Positions 53,068 through 63,000 of a DNA stretch of 64,000 nt are shown piece by piece; the first letter of the stretch is position 1, and each line of letters opens with the position of its first letter. This DNA is from Pasteurella sp049941595 (GTDB taxonomy: Bacteria; Pseudomonadota; Gammaproteobacteria; Enterobacterales; Pasteurellaceae). Location of the stretch: positions 62,001-126,000 of the forward strand of contig JBNFNA010000008.1 in NCBI GenBank assembly GCA_049941595.1, given 5' to 3'. The notes under the pieces were generated by a model that worked only from the letters and a program-made list of their open reading frames with translations, was not told the DNA's origin and searched no databases. Made by a program: the position numbers and the translations under genes.

Positions 53068-53520
53068 ATGTCGCAATTAGCACGAATTTTGCTGTTAAAT
53101 GGCCCCAATTTGAATATGTTAGGGGCAAGAGAGCCAAAACATTATGGCAGCTTGTCTTTAAGTGCGATTGAGCAGAATGTACAAACATTAGCAAAACAGC
53201 ACAATGTGTTGTTAGATTGTTTTCAATCAAACAGTGAAGAAAAATTAATTGAGAAAATTCACCAGAGTTTTCAACAGGTTGATTTCATAATTATTAATCC
53301 TGCAGCGTTTACACACACCAGTGTGGCGTTGCGAGATGCTTTATTGGCTGTTGCGATTCCCTTTGTGGAAGTGCATTTATCCAATGTACATAAACGTGAG
53401 CCATTTCGTCATCATTCTTATTTTAGCGATGTGGCAGAGGGCGTGATTTGCGGGTTAGGTGCGAAAGGCTATGATTTTGCGTTAGAGTTTGCAGTGAATT
53501 TTCTGTCAAAAGAGGTATAA
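53068..53520 (+). CDS. aroQ: AroQ, type II 3-dehydroquinate dehydratase
   Basis: The protein has 150 residues. LLNGPNLNMLGAREPKHYGSLSL holds the catalytic Tyr/Arg loop. NPAAFTHTSVALRDAL and VEVHLSNVHKREPFRHHSYFS (His) complete the type II active site. It performs step three of the shikimate pathway. It stands upstream of accB, the common gammaproteobacterial neighbour. Confidence 0.95.
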   Translation: MSQLARILLLNGPNLNMLGAREPKHYGSLSLSAIEQNVQTLAKQHNVLLDCFQSNSEEKLIEKIHQSFQQVDFIIINPAAFTHTSVALRDALLAVAIPFVEVHLSNVHKREPFRHHSYFSDVAEGVICGLGAKGYDFALEFAVNFLSKEV

Positions 53521-53668
53521 GTTTTAGAAAATTGCAGAATTTTATCGCAAAATTGCTGATTTTCAGGTAATCTTTCGCACGATATGTAGTATTAACAAAT
53601 TTGTACTTTAAAACACAATTCTGTGTGGAAAAGTGCGGTCAAAAAATAAAAAGTTTAGGACATAGATT

Positions 53669-54130
53669 ATGGACATTCGTAAAATTAAAAAACTGATCGA
53701 ACTAGTAGAAGAATCGGGCATTATGGAATTGGAAATTTCTGAAGGGGAAGAGTCAGTTCGCATTAATCGTGGTTCTGTTGCACCAACAGCTGTGCAATAT
53801 AGCGTGCCTGTTCAAGCGGCACCAGCACCAGTTGCTGCAGCACCAGTCGCTGCACCAGTAGCACCTGCACCTGCTGCAAGTGCAGAAGAAATGTCTGGTC
53901 ACGCAATTCGTTCACCAATGGTTGGTACTTTCTACCGTAGCCCAAGTCCAGAAGCTAAACCATTCGTTGAAGTAGGACAAACTGTTAAAGTTGGCGATGC
54001 ACTTTGTATCGTTGAAGCAATGAAAATGATGAACCGCATTGAAGCTGATAAAGCAGGTGTTGTGAAGGCAATCCTTATCAATGACGGTGAAGCTGTTGAG
54101 TTTGATCAAAAACTTATCATCATTGAATAA
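53669..54130 (+). CDS. accB: AccB, biotin carboxyl carrier protein
   Basis: The protein has 153 residues. An N-terminal helical region (MDIRKIKKLIELVEESGIMELEI) is followed by an Ala/Pro linker (about 46-72) and the biotinyl domain with EAMKMMN, where Lys119 is the biotin site. It is a subunit of acetyl-CoA carboxylase. accC follows after a 99-bp gap with two hairpins. Confidence 0.96.
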   Translation: MDIRKIKKLIELVEESGIMELEISEGEESVRINRGSVAPTAVQYSVPVQAAPAPVAAAPVAAPVAPAPAASAEEMSGHAIRSPMVGTFYRSPSPEAKPFVEVGQTVKVGDALCIVEAMKMMNRIEADKAGVVKAILINDGEAVEFDQKLIIIE

Positions 54131-54144
54131 TGTAATAAATCCAC

Positions 54145-54169
54145 AATAAGCGATGTAATGTCGCTTATT
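54145..54169 (+). other. Intercistronic hairpin 1, accB-accC
   Basis: A perfect 9-bp stem, AATAAGCGA / TCGCTTATT, has a 7-base loop. It has no T run, so it is probably not a full terminator. Confidence 0.6.
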
Positions 54170-54186
54170 CCTCTATTAATCTCTTT

Positions 54187-54210
54187 TTAAATAGCGAGAT
54201 GGCTATTTAA
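54187..54210 (+). other. Intercistronic hairpin 2, accB-accC
   Basis: A perfect 9-bp stem, TTAAATAGC / GCTATTTAA, has a 6-base loop and lies about 20 bases before the accC ATG. It could affect translation or message stability. Confidence 0.55.
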
Positions 54211-54229
54211 CTCAAAGTGGAATTTTTTT

Positions 54230-55576
54230 ATGTTAGAAAAAGTTGTTATTGCCAACCGCGGTGAAATTGCATTACGTATTTTGCGTGCTTGCAAAGAATT
54301 AGGCATTAAAACTGTTGCGGTACATTCCACAGCAGACCGTGAATTAAAACACGTGTTACTTGCCGATGAAACAATTTGTATTGGTCCTGCACCTTCAACA
54401 AAAAGTTATCTGAATATCCCTGCCATTATTGCAGCCGCTGAAGTTACAGGCGCAGATGCAATCCACCCTGGCTATGGTTTCCTTTCTGAAAATGCAGATT
54501 TTGCTGAACAAGTAGAACGTTCTGGCTTTACCTTTATTGGTCCAACTGCGGATGTGATTCGCTTAATGGGGGATAAAGTATCTGCAATTAATGCAATGAA
54601 AAAATCAGGCGTACCTTGTGTTCCAGGTTCTGATGGTCCTGTTGGCACTGATATGGCAAAAAATAAAGAAATTGCAAAGCGTATTGGTTACCCTGTGATT
54701 ATTAAAGCTTCAGGTGGAGGCGGCGGTCGTGGTATGCGTGTGGTACGTGATGATGCCTCGTTAGAAGAATCTATCGCCATGACCAAAGCAGAAGCCAAAG
54801 TGGCTTTTAATAATGATATGGTGTATATGGAAAAATATTTGGAAAATCCTCGCCATATTGAGATTCAAGTTTTAGCAGATACTCACGGCAATGCGATTTA
54901 TTTAGCAGAGCGTGATTGTTCAATGCAACGTCGCCACCAAAAAGTGGTGGAAGAAGCTCCCGCTCCGGGTATTTCGGAAGAAGTTCGTCGTGATATTGGT
55001 GAGCGTTGTGCCAAGGCTTGTATTGAAATTGGTTATCGTGGTGCAGGTACGTTTGAGTTCTTGTATGAAAACGGTGAATTTTATTTCATTGAAATGAATA
55101 CCCGTATTCAAGTTGAACACCCAGTAACAGAAATGATTACGGGGGTTGACTTGGTGAAAGAACAATTACGTATTGCAGCAGGCTTGCCGATTTCAATTAA
55201 ACAAGAAGATGTGAAAGTACGTGGTCATGCGATTGAATGTCGTATCAATGCAGAAGAACCAAAAACGTTCTTGCCATCACCGGGTAAAGTGGATCATTTA
55301 CACTCTCCGGGTGGTTTAGGCGTTCGTTGGGATTCTCATGTTTACGCTGGCTATACCGTACCGCCACATTATGATTCGATGATTGCCAAGCTCATCACCT
55401 ATGGTGATAGCCGTGAAGTGGCAATTCGCCGTATGCAAAATGCATTAGGTGAAACCATTCTAACGGGAATTAAAACTAATATTCCGTTACATGAGTTAAT
55501 TTTAGCAGATGAGAATTTTCAAAAGGGCGGAACGAATATTCACTACCTTGAGAAAAAACTTGGTATGCGAGATTAA
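54230..55576 (+). CDS. accC: AccC, biotin carboxylase
   Basis: The protein has 448 residues, like E. coli AccC (449). The ATP-grasp motifs KASGGGGGRGMRVV and the block ERDCSMQRRHQKVVEEAPAP are present, with FEFLYENGEFYFIEMNTRIQVEHPVTE for metal and bicarbonate binding. It carboxylates biotin on AccB, the first step of fatty-acid synthesis. It ends before a 12-bp perfect stem. Confidence 0.97.
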   Translation: MLEKVVIANRGEIALRILRACKELGIKTVAVHSTADRELKHVLLADETICIGPAPSTKSYLNIPAIIAAAEVTGADAIHPGYGFLSENADFAEQVERSGFTFIGPTADVIRLMGDKVSAINAMKKSGVPCVPGSDGPVGTDMAKNKEIAKRIGYPVIIKASGGGGGRGMRVVRDDASLEESIAMTKAEAKVAFNNDMVYMEKYLENPRHIEIQVLADTHGNAIYLAERDCSMQRRHQKVVEEAPAPGISEEVRRDIGERCAKACIEIGYRGAGTFEFLYENGEFYFIEMNTRIQVEHPVTEMITGVDLVKEQLRIAAGLPISIKQEDVKVRGHAIECRINAEEPKTFLPSPGKVDHLHSPGGLGVRWDSHVYAGYTVPPHYDSMIAKLITYGDSREVAIRRMQNALGETILTGIKTNIPLHELILADENFQKGGTNIHYLEKKLGMRD

Positions 55577-55595
55577 TTGGCAGTAAGTATGAGAG

Positions 55596-55623
55596 AAGAA
55601 AAGTGGATTTATCCACTTTTCTT
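55596..55623 (+). terminator. Hairpin after accC
   Basis: A perfect 12-bp stem, AAGAAAAGTGGA / TCCACTTTTCTT, has tetraloop TTTA, followed by ATTCGTTTTT. It may be a partial terminator or attenuator before yhdT-panF. Confidence 0.7.
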
Positions 55624-55647
55624 ATTCGTTTTTAAGGACGTTATAAA

Positions 55648-55902
55648 ATGAATCTTGATTCCCGTTATAAGCAAGCAACGAAGGAAGCGCTATGGGCGTT
55701 TGGGTTGACCATTTTATATATGGTTGGTTGGTGTGTTTTTGCCTATGGATTGCCAAATACAAAAGGATTTTTTGGTTTTCCACTCTGGTTTGAATTTTCT
55801 TGCCTTTATTTACCTATTCTCTTCACTGTTATCATTTATGCTTGTATTAAATTTGTTTTTGTTGATATCGATTTAGAGGAGCATAAAAAAGATGAACTAT
55901 AG
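55648..55902 (+). CDS. yhdT: YhdT family small membrane protein (DUF997)
   Basis: The protein has 84 residues and two helices (about 15-36, 48-70). It resembles E. coli YhdT, which lies between accC and panF, as here. It overlaps panF by 11 bases, which suggests translational coupling and a role with the pantothenate permease. Function is unknown. Confidence 0.85.
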   Translation: MNLDSRYKQATKEALWAFGLTILYMVGWCVFAYGLPNTKGFFGFPLWFEFSCLYLPILFTVIIYACIKFVFVDIDLEEHKKDEL

Positions 55903-57325
55903 CATTATCATTCCTTTATGCCTGTATTTATGTTTTGTGTTTGCAGTTGCGTATTATGCTTATGTAAAACGCCAAAAGGGTGGTTTTTTAAGTGAATATT
56001 ATGTAGGTAATCGTTCTATGTCAGGCTTTGTCTTAGCCATGACAACTGCCGCCACTTATGTGGGTGCGAGCTCTTTTATTGGTGGACCTGGTGCCGCATA
56101 TAAATTCGGTTTAGGTTGGGTATTATTAGCGATGATACAAGTCCCAGTGGTGTTGTTTACTCTTGGCGTATTGGGCAAAAAATTTGCCATGTGGGCACGA
56201 GAAAACAACAGTTTAACGGTGAATGATATTTTATTTGCCCGTTATAAAAACAATACGATTGTATTACTTGCGAGCCTCTCTTTATTATTTTCCTTCTTTA
56301 TTATGATGGCGGTACAATTTATTGGGGTTGGACGTTTGTTAGAAACCACACTCAATATTGATTATCGTCTTTCTGTCTTAATTTTTGCAGCAACTGTGGG
56401 TGTGTATACCTTTATTGGTGGCTTTAGAGCGGTAGTATTAACCGATACTATTCAAGGCTTGATTATGTTAATCGGGACTTTCTTGCTATTATTCGGCGTG
56501 ATTTACGCTGGTGGTGGCGTGAGTCAAATTATCGATACTTTAGAAAATATTGATCCTAATTTAATTACCCCTTATGGCATTGAATCAAGACCGCTAGACT
56601 TCACATTTATGGCATCGTTTTGGGTGTTAGTGTGTTTTGGTTTACTCGGTTTACCGCATACCGTGATTCGTGCAATGTCGTACAAAAACAGTAAAGCACT
56701 ACACAGTGGTATTATTATTGGTACGCTCGTGATTGCCGTATTAATGTTAGGTATGCATTTAGCGGGCGCATTAGGGCGTGCAGTTGTACCAGAGCTTTCT
56801 GTGACAGATAAGATTATTCCAACCTTGATGATTCAAGTGTTACCACCTGTTGTTGCAGGGATTTTCTTAGCAGCACCGATGGCGGCAATTATGTCATCCA
56901 TTGATTCAACATTAATTCAAATGTCTTCCACGCTGATCAAAGATTTATATCTGCGTGTGAGACCAGAAGAAATCAAAAACGAAAAACGTGTTAAACGTCT
57001 TTCTGTGCTAGCAACCTTGTTCCTCACCATTTTGGTGACCGTGGCAACATTAAACCCACCTGATATGCTGATTTGGTTAAACCTTTTTGCATTAGGTGGC
57101 TTAGAAACCACATTTCTGTGGGTAATGTTACTCGGTTTATATTGGAAAAAAGCAAATGCGTATGGGGCAATTTGTTCGATGATTGTCGGGTTAGGTTCCT
57201 ATATTACATTAACCGCTACATCAATTAAGTTATTGGACTTCCACGCAATCGTACCATCATTACTCTTTGGCTTAATTGCGTTCTTACTAGGTAATAAAGT
57301 GGGCGAACATAAACTCGCTCGCTAA
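55892..57325 (+). CDS. panF: PanF, sodium/pantothenate symporter
   Basis: The protein has 477 residues and about 13 helices, of the sodium:solute symporter family. The segments SEYYVGNRSMSGFVLAMTTAATYVGASSFIGGPG and GLPHTVIRAMSYKNSKALHSG are typical. It imports pantothenate for CoA synthesis. A hairpin follows (57350-57370). prmA is next, as in E. coli. Confidence 0.93.
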   Translation: MNYSIIIPLCLYLCFVFAVAYYAYVKRQKGGFLSEYYVGNRSMSGFVLAMTTAATYVGASSFIGGPGAAYKFGLGWVLLAMIQVPVVLFTLGVLGKKFAMWARENNSLTVNDILFARYKNNTIVLLASLSLLFSFFIMMAVQFIGVGRLLETTLNIDYRLSVLIFAATVGVYTFIGGFRAVVLTDTIQGLIMLIGTFLLLFGVIYAGGGVSQIIDTLENIDPNLITPYGIESRPLDFTFMASFWVLVCFGLLGLPHTVIRAMSYKNSKALHSGIIIGTLVIAVLMLGMHLAGALGRAVVPELSVTDKIIPTLMIQVLPPVVAGIFLAAPMAAIMSSIDSTLIQMSSTLIKDLYLRVRPEEIKNEKRVKRLSVLATLFLTILVTVATLNPPDMLIWLNLFALGGLETTFLWVMLLGLYWKKANAYGAICSMIVGLGSYITLTATSIKLLDFHAIVPSLLFGLIAFLLGNKVGEHKLAR

Positions 57326-57349
57326 GTAAGATAATCTATGTTCAAGGAT

Positions 57350-57380
57350 GGGCAGACCTCAGGGCTGCCCTCATTCGTTT
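57350..57380 (+). terminator. Hairpin between panF and prmA
   Basis: The stem GGGCAG / CTGCCC with a 9-base loop is followed by TCATTCGTTTT, a weak T-rich tail. It is probably a weak terminator. Confidence 0.6.
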
Positions 57381-57426
57381 TATAAAACTGTGAGTTTTCA
57401 CTGCACAAATACATTAAGGAATATTT

Positions 57427-58308
57427 ATGGCTTGGATTCAAATTCGTATTAATAGTACTAATACACAAGCAGAGCAAATGAGCGATTATTTAGAGGAAAT
57501 TGGCGCTGTATCGGTAACCTTTATGGACAGCCAAGATACACCAATTTTTGAGCCGTTACCGGGGGAAACTCGTTTGTGGGGAAATACAGATGTGGTTGCA
57601 TTATTTGACGCAGAAACAGATATGCAACAAATCGTCGATTTACTCAAAGAAGAAAATTATCTGGATGACAATTCCGCTTACAAGATCGAACAGATCGAAG
57701 ATAAAGACTGGGAACGTGAATGGATGGATAATTTCCACCCAATGCAATTTGGCAAACGTTTATGGATCTGCCCAAGCTGGCGTGAAGTGCCAGATGAAAG
57801 TGCGGTCAATGTAATGTTAGATCCAGGCTTAGCATTTGGTACAGGCACCCACCCAACTACTGCATTATGTTTAGAGTGGTTAGATAGCCTTGAGCTTAAA
57901 GATAAAACTGTCATCGATTTTGGTTGCGGTTCAGGCATTTTAGCCATTGCTGCATTAAAACTGGGGGCGAAAAGTGCGGTCGGAATTGATATCGATCCAC
58001 AAGCGATCTTAGCAAGCCGTAATAATGCAGAGCAAAACGGTGTGGCTGATAAATTACAGCTTTTCTTATCGGAAGATAAGCCGGCAGATCTAAAAGCTGA
58101 CGTGGTAGTGGCTAATATTTTAGCAGGTCCGTTAAAAGAGCTTTATCCTGTGATTAGCCAACTGGTACAACCAAATGGTGTTTTAGGTTTATCGGGTATT
58201 TTAGCAACACAAGCGCAATCAGTTTGTGATGCTTATGCGGAAAGTTTTGCGCTCGAGCCAGTAAAAGAGCGAGAAGAGTGGTGCCGTATTACTGGAAAAT
58301 TGAAATAA
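57427..58308 (+). CDS. prmA: PrmA, ribosomal protein L11 methyltransferase
   Basis: The protein has 293 residues. The N-terminal substrate-recognition domain (about 1-55) and linker precede the SAM-binding domain with DPGLAFGTGTHPTT, VIDFGCGSGILAIAALKLGA and NILAGPL. It trimethylates L11. Two uptake sequences lie inside the coding region (near 57799 and 57973). Confidence 0.95.
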   Translation: MAWIQIRINSTNTQAEQMSDYLEEIGAVSVTFMDSQDTPIFEPLPGETRLWGNTDVVALFDAETDMQQIVDLLKEENYLDDNSAYKIEQIEDKDWEREWMDNFHPMQFGKRLWICPSWREVPDESAVNVMLDPGLAFGTGTHPTTALCLEWLDSLELKDKTVIDFGCGSGILAIAALKLGAKSAVGIDIDPQAILASRNNAEQNGVADKLQLFLSEDKPADLKADVVVANILAGPLKELYPVISQLVQPNGVLGLSGILATQAQSVCDAYAESFALEPVKEREEWCRITGKLK

Positions 58309-58550
58309 TTTTATTAATCACTTTTTTGCTTGAAAAGCAAATAGAACAATAAATTGTCAAGTTTTATTTAATTTTTATACAATGTAAACGTTTCTTTTTT
58401 AATTAAAATCAAAAAATCAAAAAAAATTGCTTTTTGTATAAAAAATATGCTTTTCAAATGCGGCAAAAGTGCGTATGATAGCGACCCTTGTCGATTCAGG
58501 GTGCCTGATTGATAGAAATAAGGATTTGATGTTTGTGAAGGAGTAATAAA
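58309..58550 (+). promoter_or_regulatory. Upstream region and promoter of dusB-fis
   Basis: This is 242 bp of AT-rich sequence with A tracts. TTTTCA (58451-58456), a 17-bp spacer and TATGAT (58474-58479) form a plausible promoter, followed by a GC-rich discriminator (AGCGACCC). A GC-rich discriminator is a trait of stringently controlled fis operons. Fis autoregulatory sites are likely but cannot be placed by eye. Confidence 0.55.
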
Positions 58551-59549
58551 GTGCGGATTGGTTCTTATCGGATAAAAAATCGCGTGCTTTTAGCGCCAAT
58601 GGCAGGCATCACTGACCAACCATTTCGAAAAATTTGTTCTCATTATGGGGCAGGTTTAACTTTTTCTGAAATGATGTCTACCAATCCACGTGTTTGGCAC
58701 ACTGAAAAATCGAAGTTACGTTTGGCTCACCATCAAGATGCGGGAATTAACGCGGTTCAAATAGCGGGTTCAGATCCGACTGAAATGGCGGCTGCAGCTC
58801 AAGTAAATGTCGAGTATGGCGCTCAAATTATTGATATTAATATGGGGTGCCCTGCAAAAAAGGTAAATCGGAAAATGGCGGGTTCTGCGCTGTTACAATA
58901 TCCCGATTTAGTGAAACAAATTCTTGAAGCAGTAGTCAAAGCAGTAGATGTCCCTGTGACACTCAAAATCCGAACTGGCTGGGATAAAGAGAATCGAAAT
59001 TGTTTAGAGATTGCCAAAATTGCTGAGCAAGCAGGCATTCAAGCATTGACGATTCACGGACGCACTAAAACCTGTATGTTTGAAGGCGATGCCGAGTACG
59101 ACAGCATTAGAGCGGTAAAACAACATATTTCTATTCCTGTTATCGCTAACGGGGATATTACTTCTGCCGAAAAAGCAAAGTTTGTCCTCGATTATACAAA
59201 TGCAGATGCCGTGATGATCGGACGTGGGGCGTTAGGTAACCCTTGGATATTTAATCAAGTGGATAGCCTAATCGAAAAAAAATCGATCAGTTTATCTCCA
59301 AGTCTAGATGAAAAATGCGCTGTGATTTTACAGCATATCCGAGATTTGCATCAGTTTTATGGCGCAGAGAAAGGGTATCGAATCGCACGCAAACATATAG
59401 CTTGGTATTTACAGGGAATTCAACCTAATTCCGTTTTTAGACAGGCTTTTAATGTCATTACTTCTCCAGAAGAGCAGTTAATTGCATTAGAAGATTTTTT
59501 TAATTTGATTCTGATGGATAAAGAAAACAATGTTAGAACAACAACGTAA
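58551..59549 (+). CDS. dusB: DusB, tRNA-dihydrouridine synthase B
   Basis: The protein has 332 residues and begins at GTG, with AAGGAG 8 bases upstream. The flavin barrel starts APMAGITDQPFRK, and INMGCPAKKVNRKMAGSALLQ carries the catalytic Cys. TIHGRTK and VIANGDIT bind FMN and tRNA. It reduces uridine in tRNA D loops. The last 20 bases overlap fis, the classical dusB-fis operon. Confidence 0.95.
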   Translation: MRIGSYRIKNRVLLAPMAGITDQPFRKICSHYGAGLTFSEMMSTNPRVWHTEKSKLRLAHHQDAGINAVQIAGSDPTEMAAAAQVNVEYGAQIIDINMGCPAKKVNRKMAGSALLQYPDLVKQILEAVVKAVDVPVTLKIRTGWDKENRNCLEIAKIAEQAGIQALTIHGRTKTCMFEGDAEYDSIRAVKQHISIPVIANGDITSAEKAKFVLDYTNADAVMIGRGALGNPWIFNQVDSLIEKKSISLSPSLDEKCAVILQHIRDLHQFYGAEKGYRIARKHIAWYLQGIQPNSVFRQAFNVITSPEEQLIALEDFFNLILMDKENNVRTTT

Positions 59550-59829
59550 TCCAGCTGATGCACTTACAGTATCAGTGTTAAATTCACAATCTCAAGTCAC
59601 TAACAAACCATTACGTGATTCTGTAAAACAAGCGTTACGCAATTACTTATCACAATTAGACGGTCAAGACGTGAACGAGCTATATGAATTAGTGTTAGCG
59701 GAAGTTGAACACCCAATGTTAGATATGGTTATGCAATATACTCGTGGTAACCAAACTCGTGCAGCAACAATGCTTGGCATTAACCGCGGCACATTACGTA
59801 AAAAATTAAAAAAATACGGTATGGGTTAA
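59530..59829 (+). CDS. fis: Fis, nucleoid-associated DNA-bending protein
   Basis: The protein has 99 residues. The C-terminal helix-turn-helix TRGNQTRAATMLGINRGTLRKKLKKYGMG is nearly identical to E. coli Fis (98 residues). The N-terminal arm is more variable. Fis organises the chromosome and activates stable-RNA promoters. It is followed by a terminator. Confidence 0.97.
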   Translation: MLEQQRNPADALTVSVLNSQSQVTNKPLRDSVKQALRNYLSQLDGQDVNELYELVLAEVEHPMLDMVMQYTRGNQTRAATMLGINRGTLRKKLKKYGMG

Positions 59830-59864
59830 TCTCTACGGATTTTTTAATTTACCTATTAATGGAG

Positions 59865-59888
59865 GGGCGAACAATTGTTCGTCCTTTT
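59865..59888 (+). terminator. Terminator after fis
   Basis: The stem GGGCGAAC / GTTCGTCC (one G-T pair) with loop AATT is followed by TTTTCATTTT. It lies 35 bases after the fis stop. Confidence 0.8.
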
Positions 59889-59978
59889 CATTTTCTATCA
59901 AAATCGCCCTTCAAAAGTTTAAAAATTCTGCAAAAATCCACCGCACTTTTTGGCATTAGAATTAATGTGTAAATATCT

Positions 59979-59994
59979 ACGCAAACGTTTTCGT
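59979..59994 (+). promoter_or_regulatory. PurR operator upstream of purL
   Basis: ACGCAAACGTTTTCGT matches the PurR palindrome ACGCAAACGTTTGCGT at 15 of 16 bases. It sits just before the presumed -10 (TATAAT at 60012-60017) and overlaps the -35 region, so it fits repression of purL by PurR with hypoxanthine or guanine. Confidence 0.85.
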
Positions 59995-60011
59995 TTTTCT
60001 GCATTTCCCTT

Positions 60012-60017
60012 TATAAT
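60012..60017 (+). promoter_or_regulatory. purL: -10 box of purL
   Basis: A perfect TATAAT lies 50 bases before the purL ATG. The -35 would lie within the PurR operator (weak TTTCGT with 17-bp spacing). Confidence 0.7.
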
Positions 60018-60066
60018 AGCCACGTTTTTTTTCAATTTATTATCTAACCAAACAAGGCTAATTCCT

Positions 60067-63000
60067 ATGTTACAAATTTTTCGTGGTTCTCCAGCTCTTT
60101 CTGAATTTCGTTTAAACCAGCTTGCGGCACGTTTCCAAAAGGCAGATTTGCCAGTGAAATCTTGCTACGCAGAATATTTACATTTCGCCGATTTATCGCA
60201 AGCATTAAGTGATGAAGAAACAGAAAAATTAGATCAACTTTTACATTACGGTCCAACCCTTGCAGAACACGAGCCTGTGGGTGAATGTTTTATCGTGATT
60301 CCTCGTGTTGGCACTATTTCTTCTTGGTCATCAAAAGCAACTGACATTGCTCACAACTGTGGTCTAAATAAAGTGAACCGTTTAGAACGCGGTCTTGCAT
60401 TTTATTTTGAATTTGACCGCACTTTATCAAGTGAAGAACAACAAAAATTGGTTTCACATATTCACGATAGAATGTTAGAAGGCATTATTCGCAACGCAGA
60501 AGAAGCGAAAGTGTTATTTGAACAACAAGAACCAAAACCATTTACGACAGTTGATGTTTTAACTGGCGGCCGCAAAGCATTAGAAACGGCGAACGTTGAA
60601 TTAGGGCTTGCGCTTGCAGAAGATGAAATTGATTATTTAGTCGAAAATTTCACCACACTTGGTCGCAATCCAAATGACATCGAACTTTATATGTTCGCAC
60701 AAGCAAACTCTGAACACTGCCGTCACAAAATTTTTAACGCAGATTGGATTATCGACGGCGAGAAACAAGAAAAATCCTTGTTTAAAATGATCAAAAATAC
60801 TTTTGAGAAAACTCCTGATTACGTGTTGTCAGCTTATAAAGACAACGCTGCGGTAATGGAAGGCTCAAAAGTCGGTCGCTTCTTCCCAGATCAAGACGGT
60901 CAATACCGTTATCACAATGAAGATGCGCACATCTTAATGAAAGTCGAAACCCACAACCACCCAACGGCAATCTCTCCATTCCCAGGTGCAGCAACAGGTT
61001 CAGGCGGTGAAATTCGTGACGAAGGTGCAACGGGGCGTGGTGCAAAACCAAAAGCAGGTTTAGTCGGTTTCTCTGTATCAAATTTAGTGATTCCAGGTTT
61101 TGAACAACCTTGGGAAAACCCAATATCTAAACCAAGCCGTATTGCTTCCGCATTAGATATTATGATTGAAGGTCCTTTAGGTGGTGCGGCATTTAACAAC
61201 GAATTTGGTCGCCCTGCGTTATTAGGTTATTTCCGTACTTATGAAGAAAAAGTAAACAGCTTTGCTGGCGAAGAAGTGCGTGGCTACCACAAACCAATTA
61301 TGTTAGCAGGTGGTATTGGTAATATCCGTGCTGAACACGTTCAAAAAGGTGAAATCCCAGTCGGTGCAAAATTAATCGTGTTGGGTGGCCCAGCGATGAA
61401 TATCGGCTTAGGTGGCGGTGCAGCATCTTCTATGACATCAGGTAAATCGAAAGAAGATTTAGATTTTGCTTCCGTACAACGTGATAACCCAGAAATGGAA
61501 CGTCGTTGCCAAGAAGTGATTGACCGTTGCTGGCAATTAGGTGATGACAACCCAATTTTATTTATTCACGACGTGGGGGCGGGTGGTTTATCAAACGCAA
61601 TGCCAGAGCTTGTACACGATGGTGGTCGTGGCGGTAAATTCGAGCTACGTAACATTTTAAGTGATGAACGTGGAATGAGCCCGCTTGAAATTTGGTGTAA
61701 CGAATCGCAAGAACGTTATGTATTAGCTGTAGCACCAGAAAAATTAAAATTATTTACCGCACTTTGTGAACGTGAACGTGCGCCATTTGCAGTAATTGGT
61801 GAAGCAACAGAACAAGAACATCTAGCTTTACACGATGCGCATTTCGGTAATGACCCAATCGATTTACCAATGAACGTGTTATTGGGTAAAACGCCAAAAA
61901 TGACCCGTGATGTGCAATCAAAAACGGTTGAAGGTAGCGCAGTTGATCAATCTGAAATTGATTTAAAAGAGGCGTTCCATCGTGTGTTACGCTTACCTGT
62001 TGTCGCAGAAAAAACCTTCTTAATTACTATCGGTGACCGTTCAGTAACCGGTATGGTTGCTCGTGATCAGATGGTTGGTCCTTGGCAAATCCCAGTGGCA
62101 GACTGTGCAGTCACCACAGCAAGTTTAGACAGCTATCACGGGGAAGCAATGTCAATGGGTGAACGTGCGCCAGTGGCTTTATTAGATTTCGCCGCTTCAG
62201 CACGCTTAGCAGTGGCAGAATCGATCACCAATATTGCAGCAACAAATATTGGCGATCTAAAACGCATTAAATTATCTGCAAACTGGATGTCAGCAGCAGG
62301 TCACACAGGTGAAGATGCGGGCTTATACGAAGCCGTAAAAGCTGTGGGTGAAGAATTGTGTCCACAACTTGGTTTAACTATCCCTGTGGGTAAAGACTCA
62401 ATGTCAATGAAAACCTCTTGGAACGAAAACGGCGAACAAAAAACGGTTACTGCACCATTATCTTTAGTCATCAGTGCTTTTGCTCGTGTTGAAGATGTTC
62501 GTAAAACAGTAACGCCACAATTACGCACAGACAAAGGTCATAGTCGCTTATTATTAATCGACTTAGGTGAAGGAAAAAATCGCCTAGGGGCAACCGCACT
62601 TGCCCAAGTGTATAAACAACTTGGTGATAAACCAGCAGACGTTGTTAACGTTGAAAACTTGAAAAACTTCTTCAATGCAATGCAAGCTCTTGTGGCAGAA
62701 CAAAAATTATTAGCTTACCACGACCGTTCAGACGGCGGTTTAATCGCCACCCTTGCAGAAATGGCGTTTGCGGGTAACTGTGGTTTATCTATTCATATCA
62801 GTGCATTAGGCGATAACGATCTTGCGGTGTTATTCAACGAAGAATTAGGCGCGGTGATTCAAGTGCGTGAAAGCGATTTAAGCTATGTGCGTGAGGTGTT
62901 ATCGCAACATGGTTTAATCCACTTAACCAAAGAATTAGGGGAAGTGACAACAGAAGATTGTATCGAGATTTCTCGTGGCACCAAATTATTATTCAGCCAA

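Noticed and set aside
59950..60066. N-terminal extension of PurL from 59950
   Set aside because: The extension is translated PurR box and promoter. ATG 60067 gives the family N-terminus and length.
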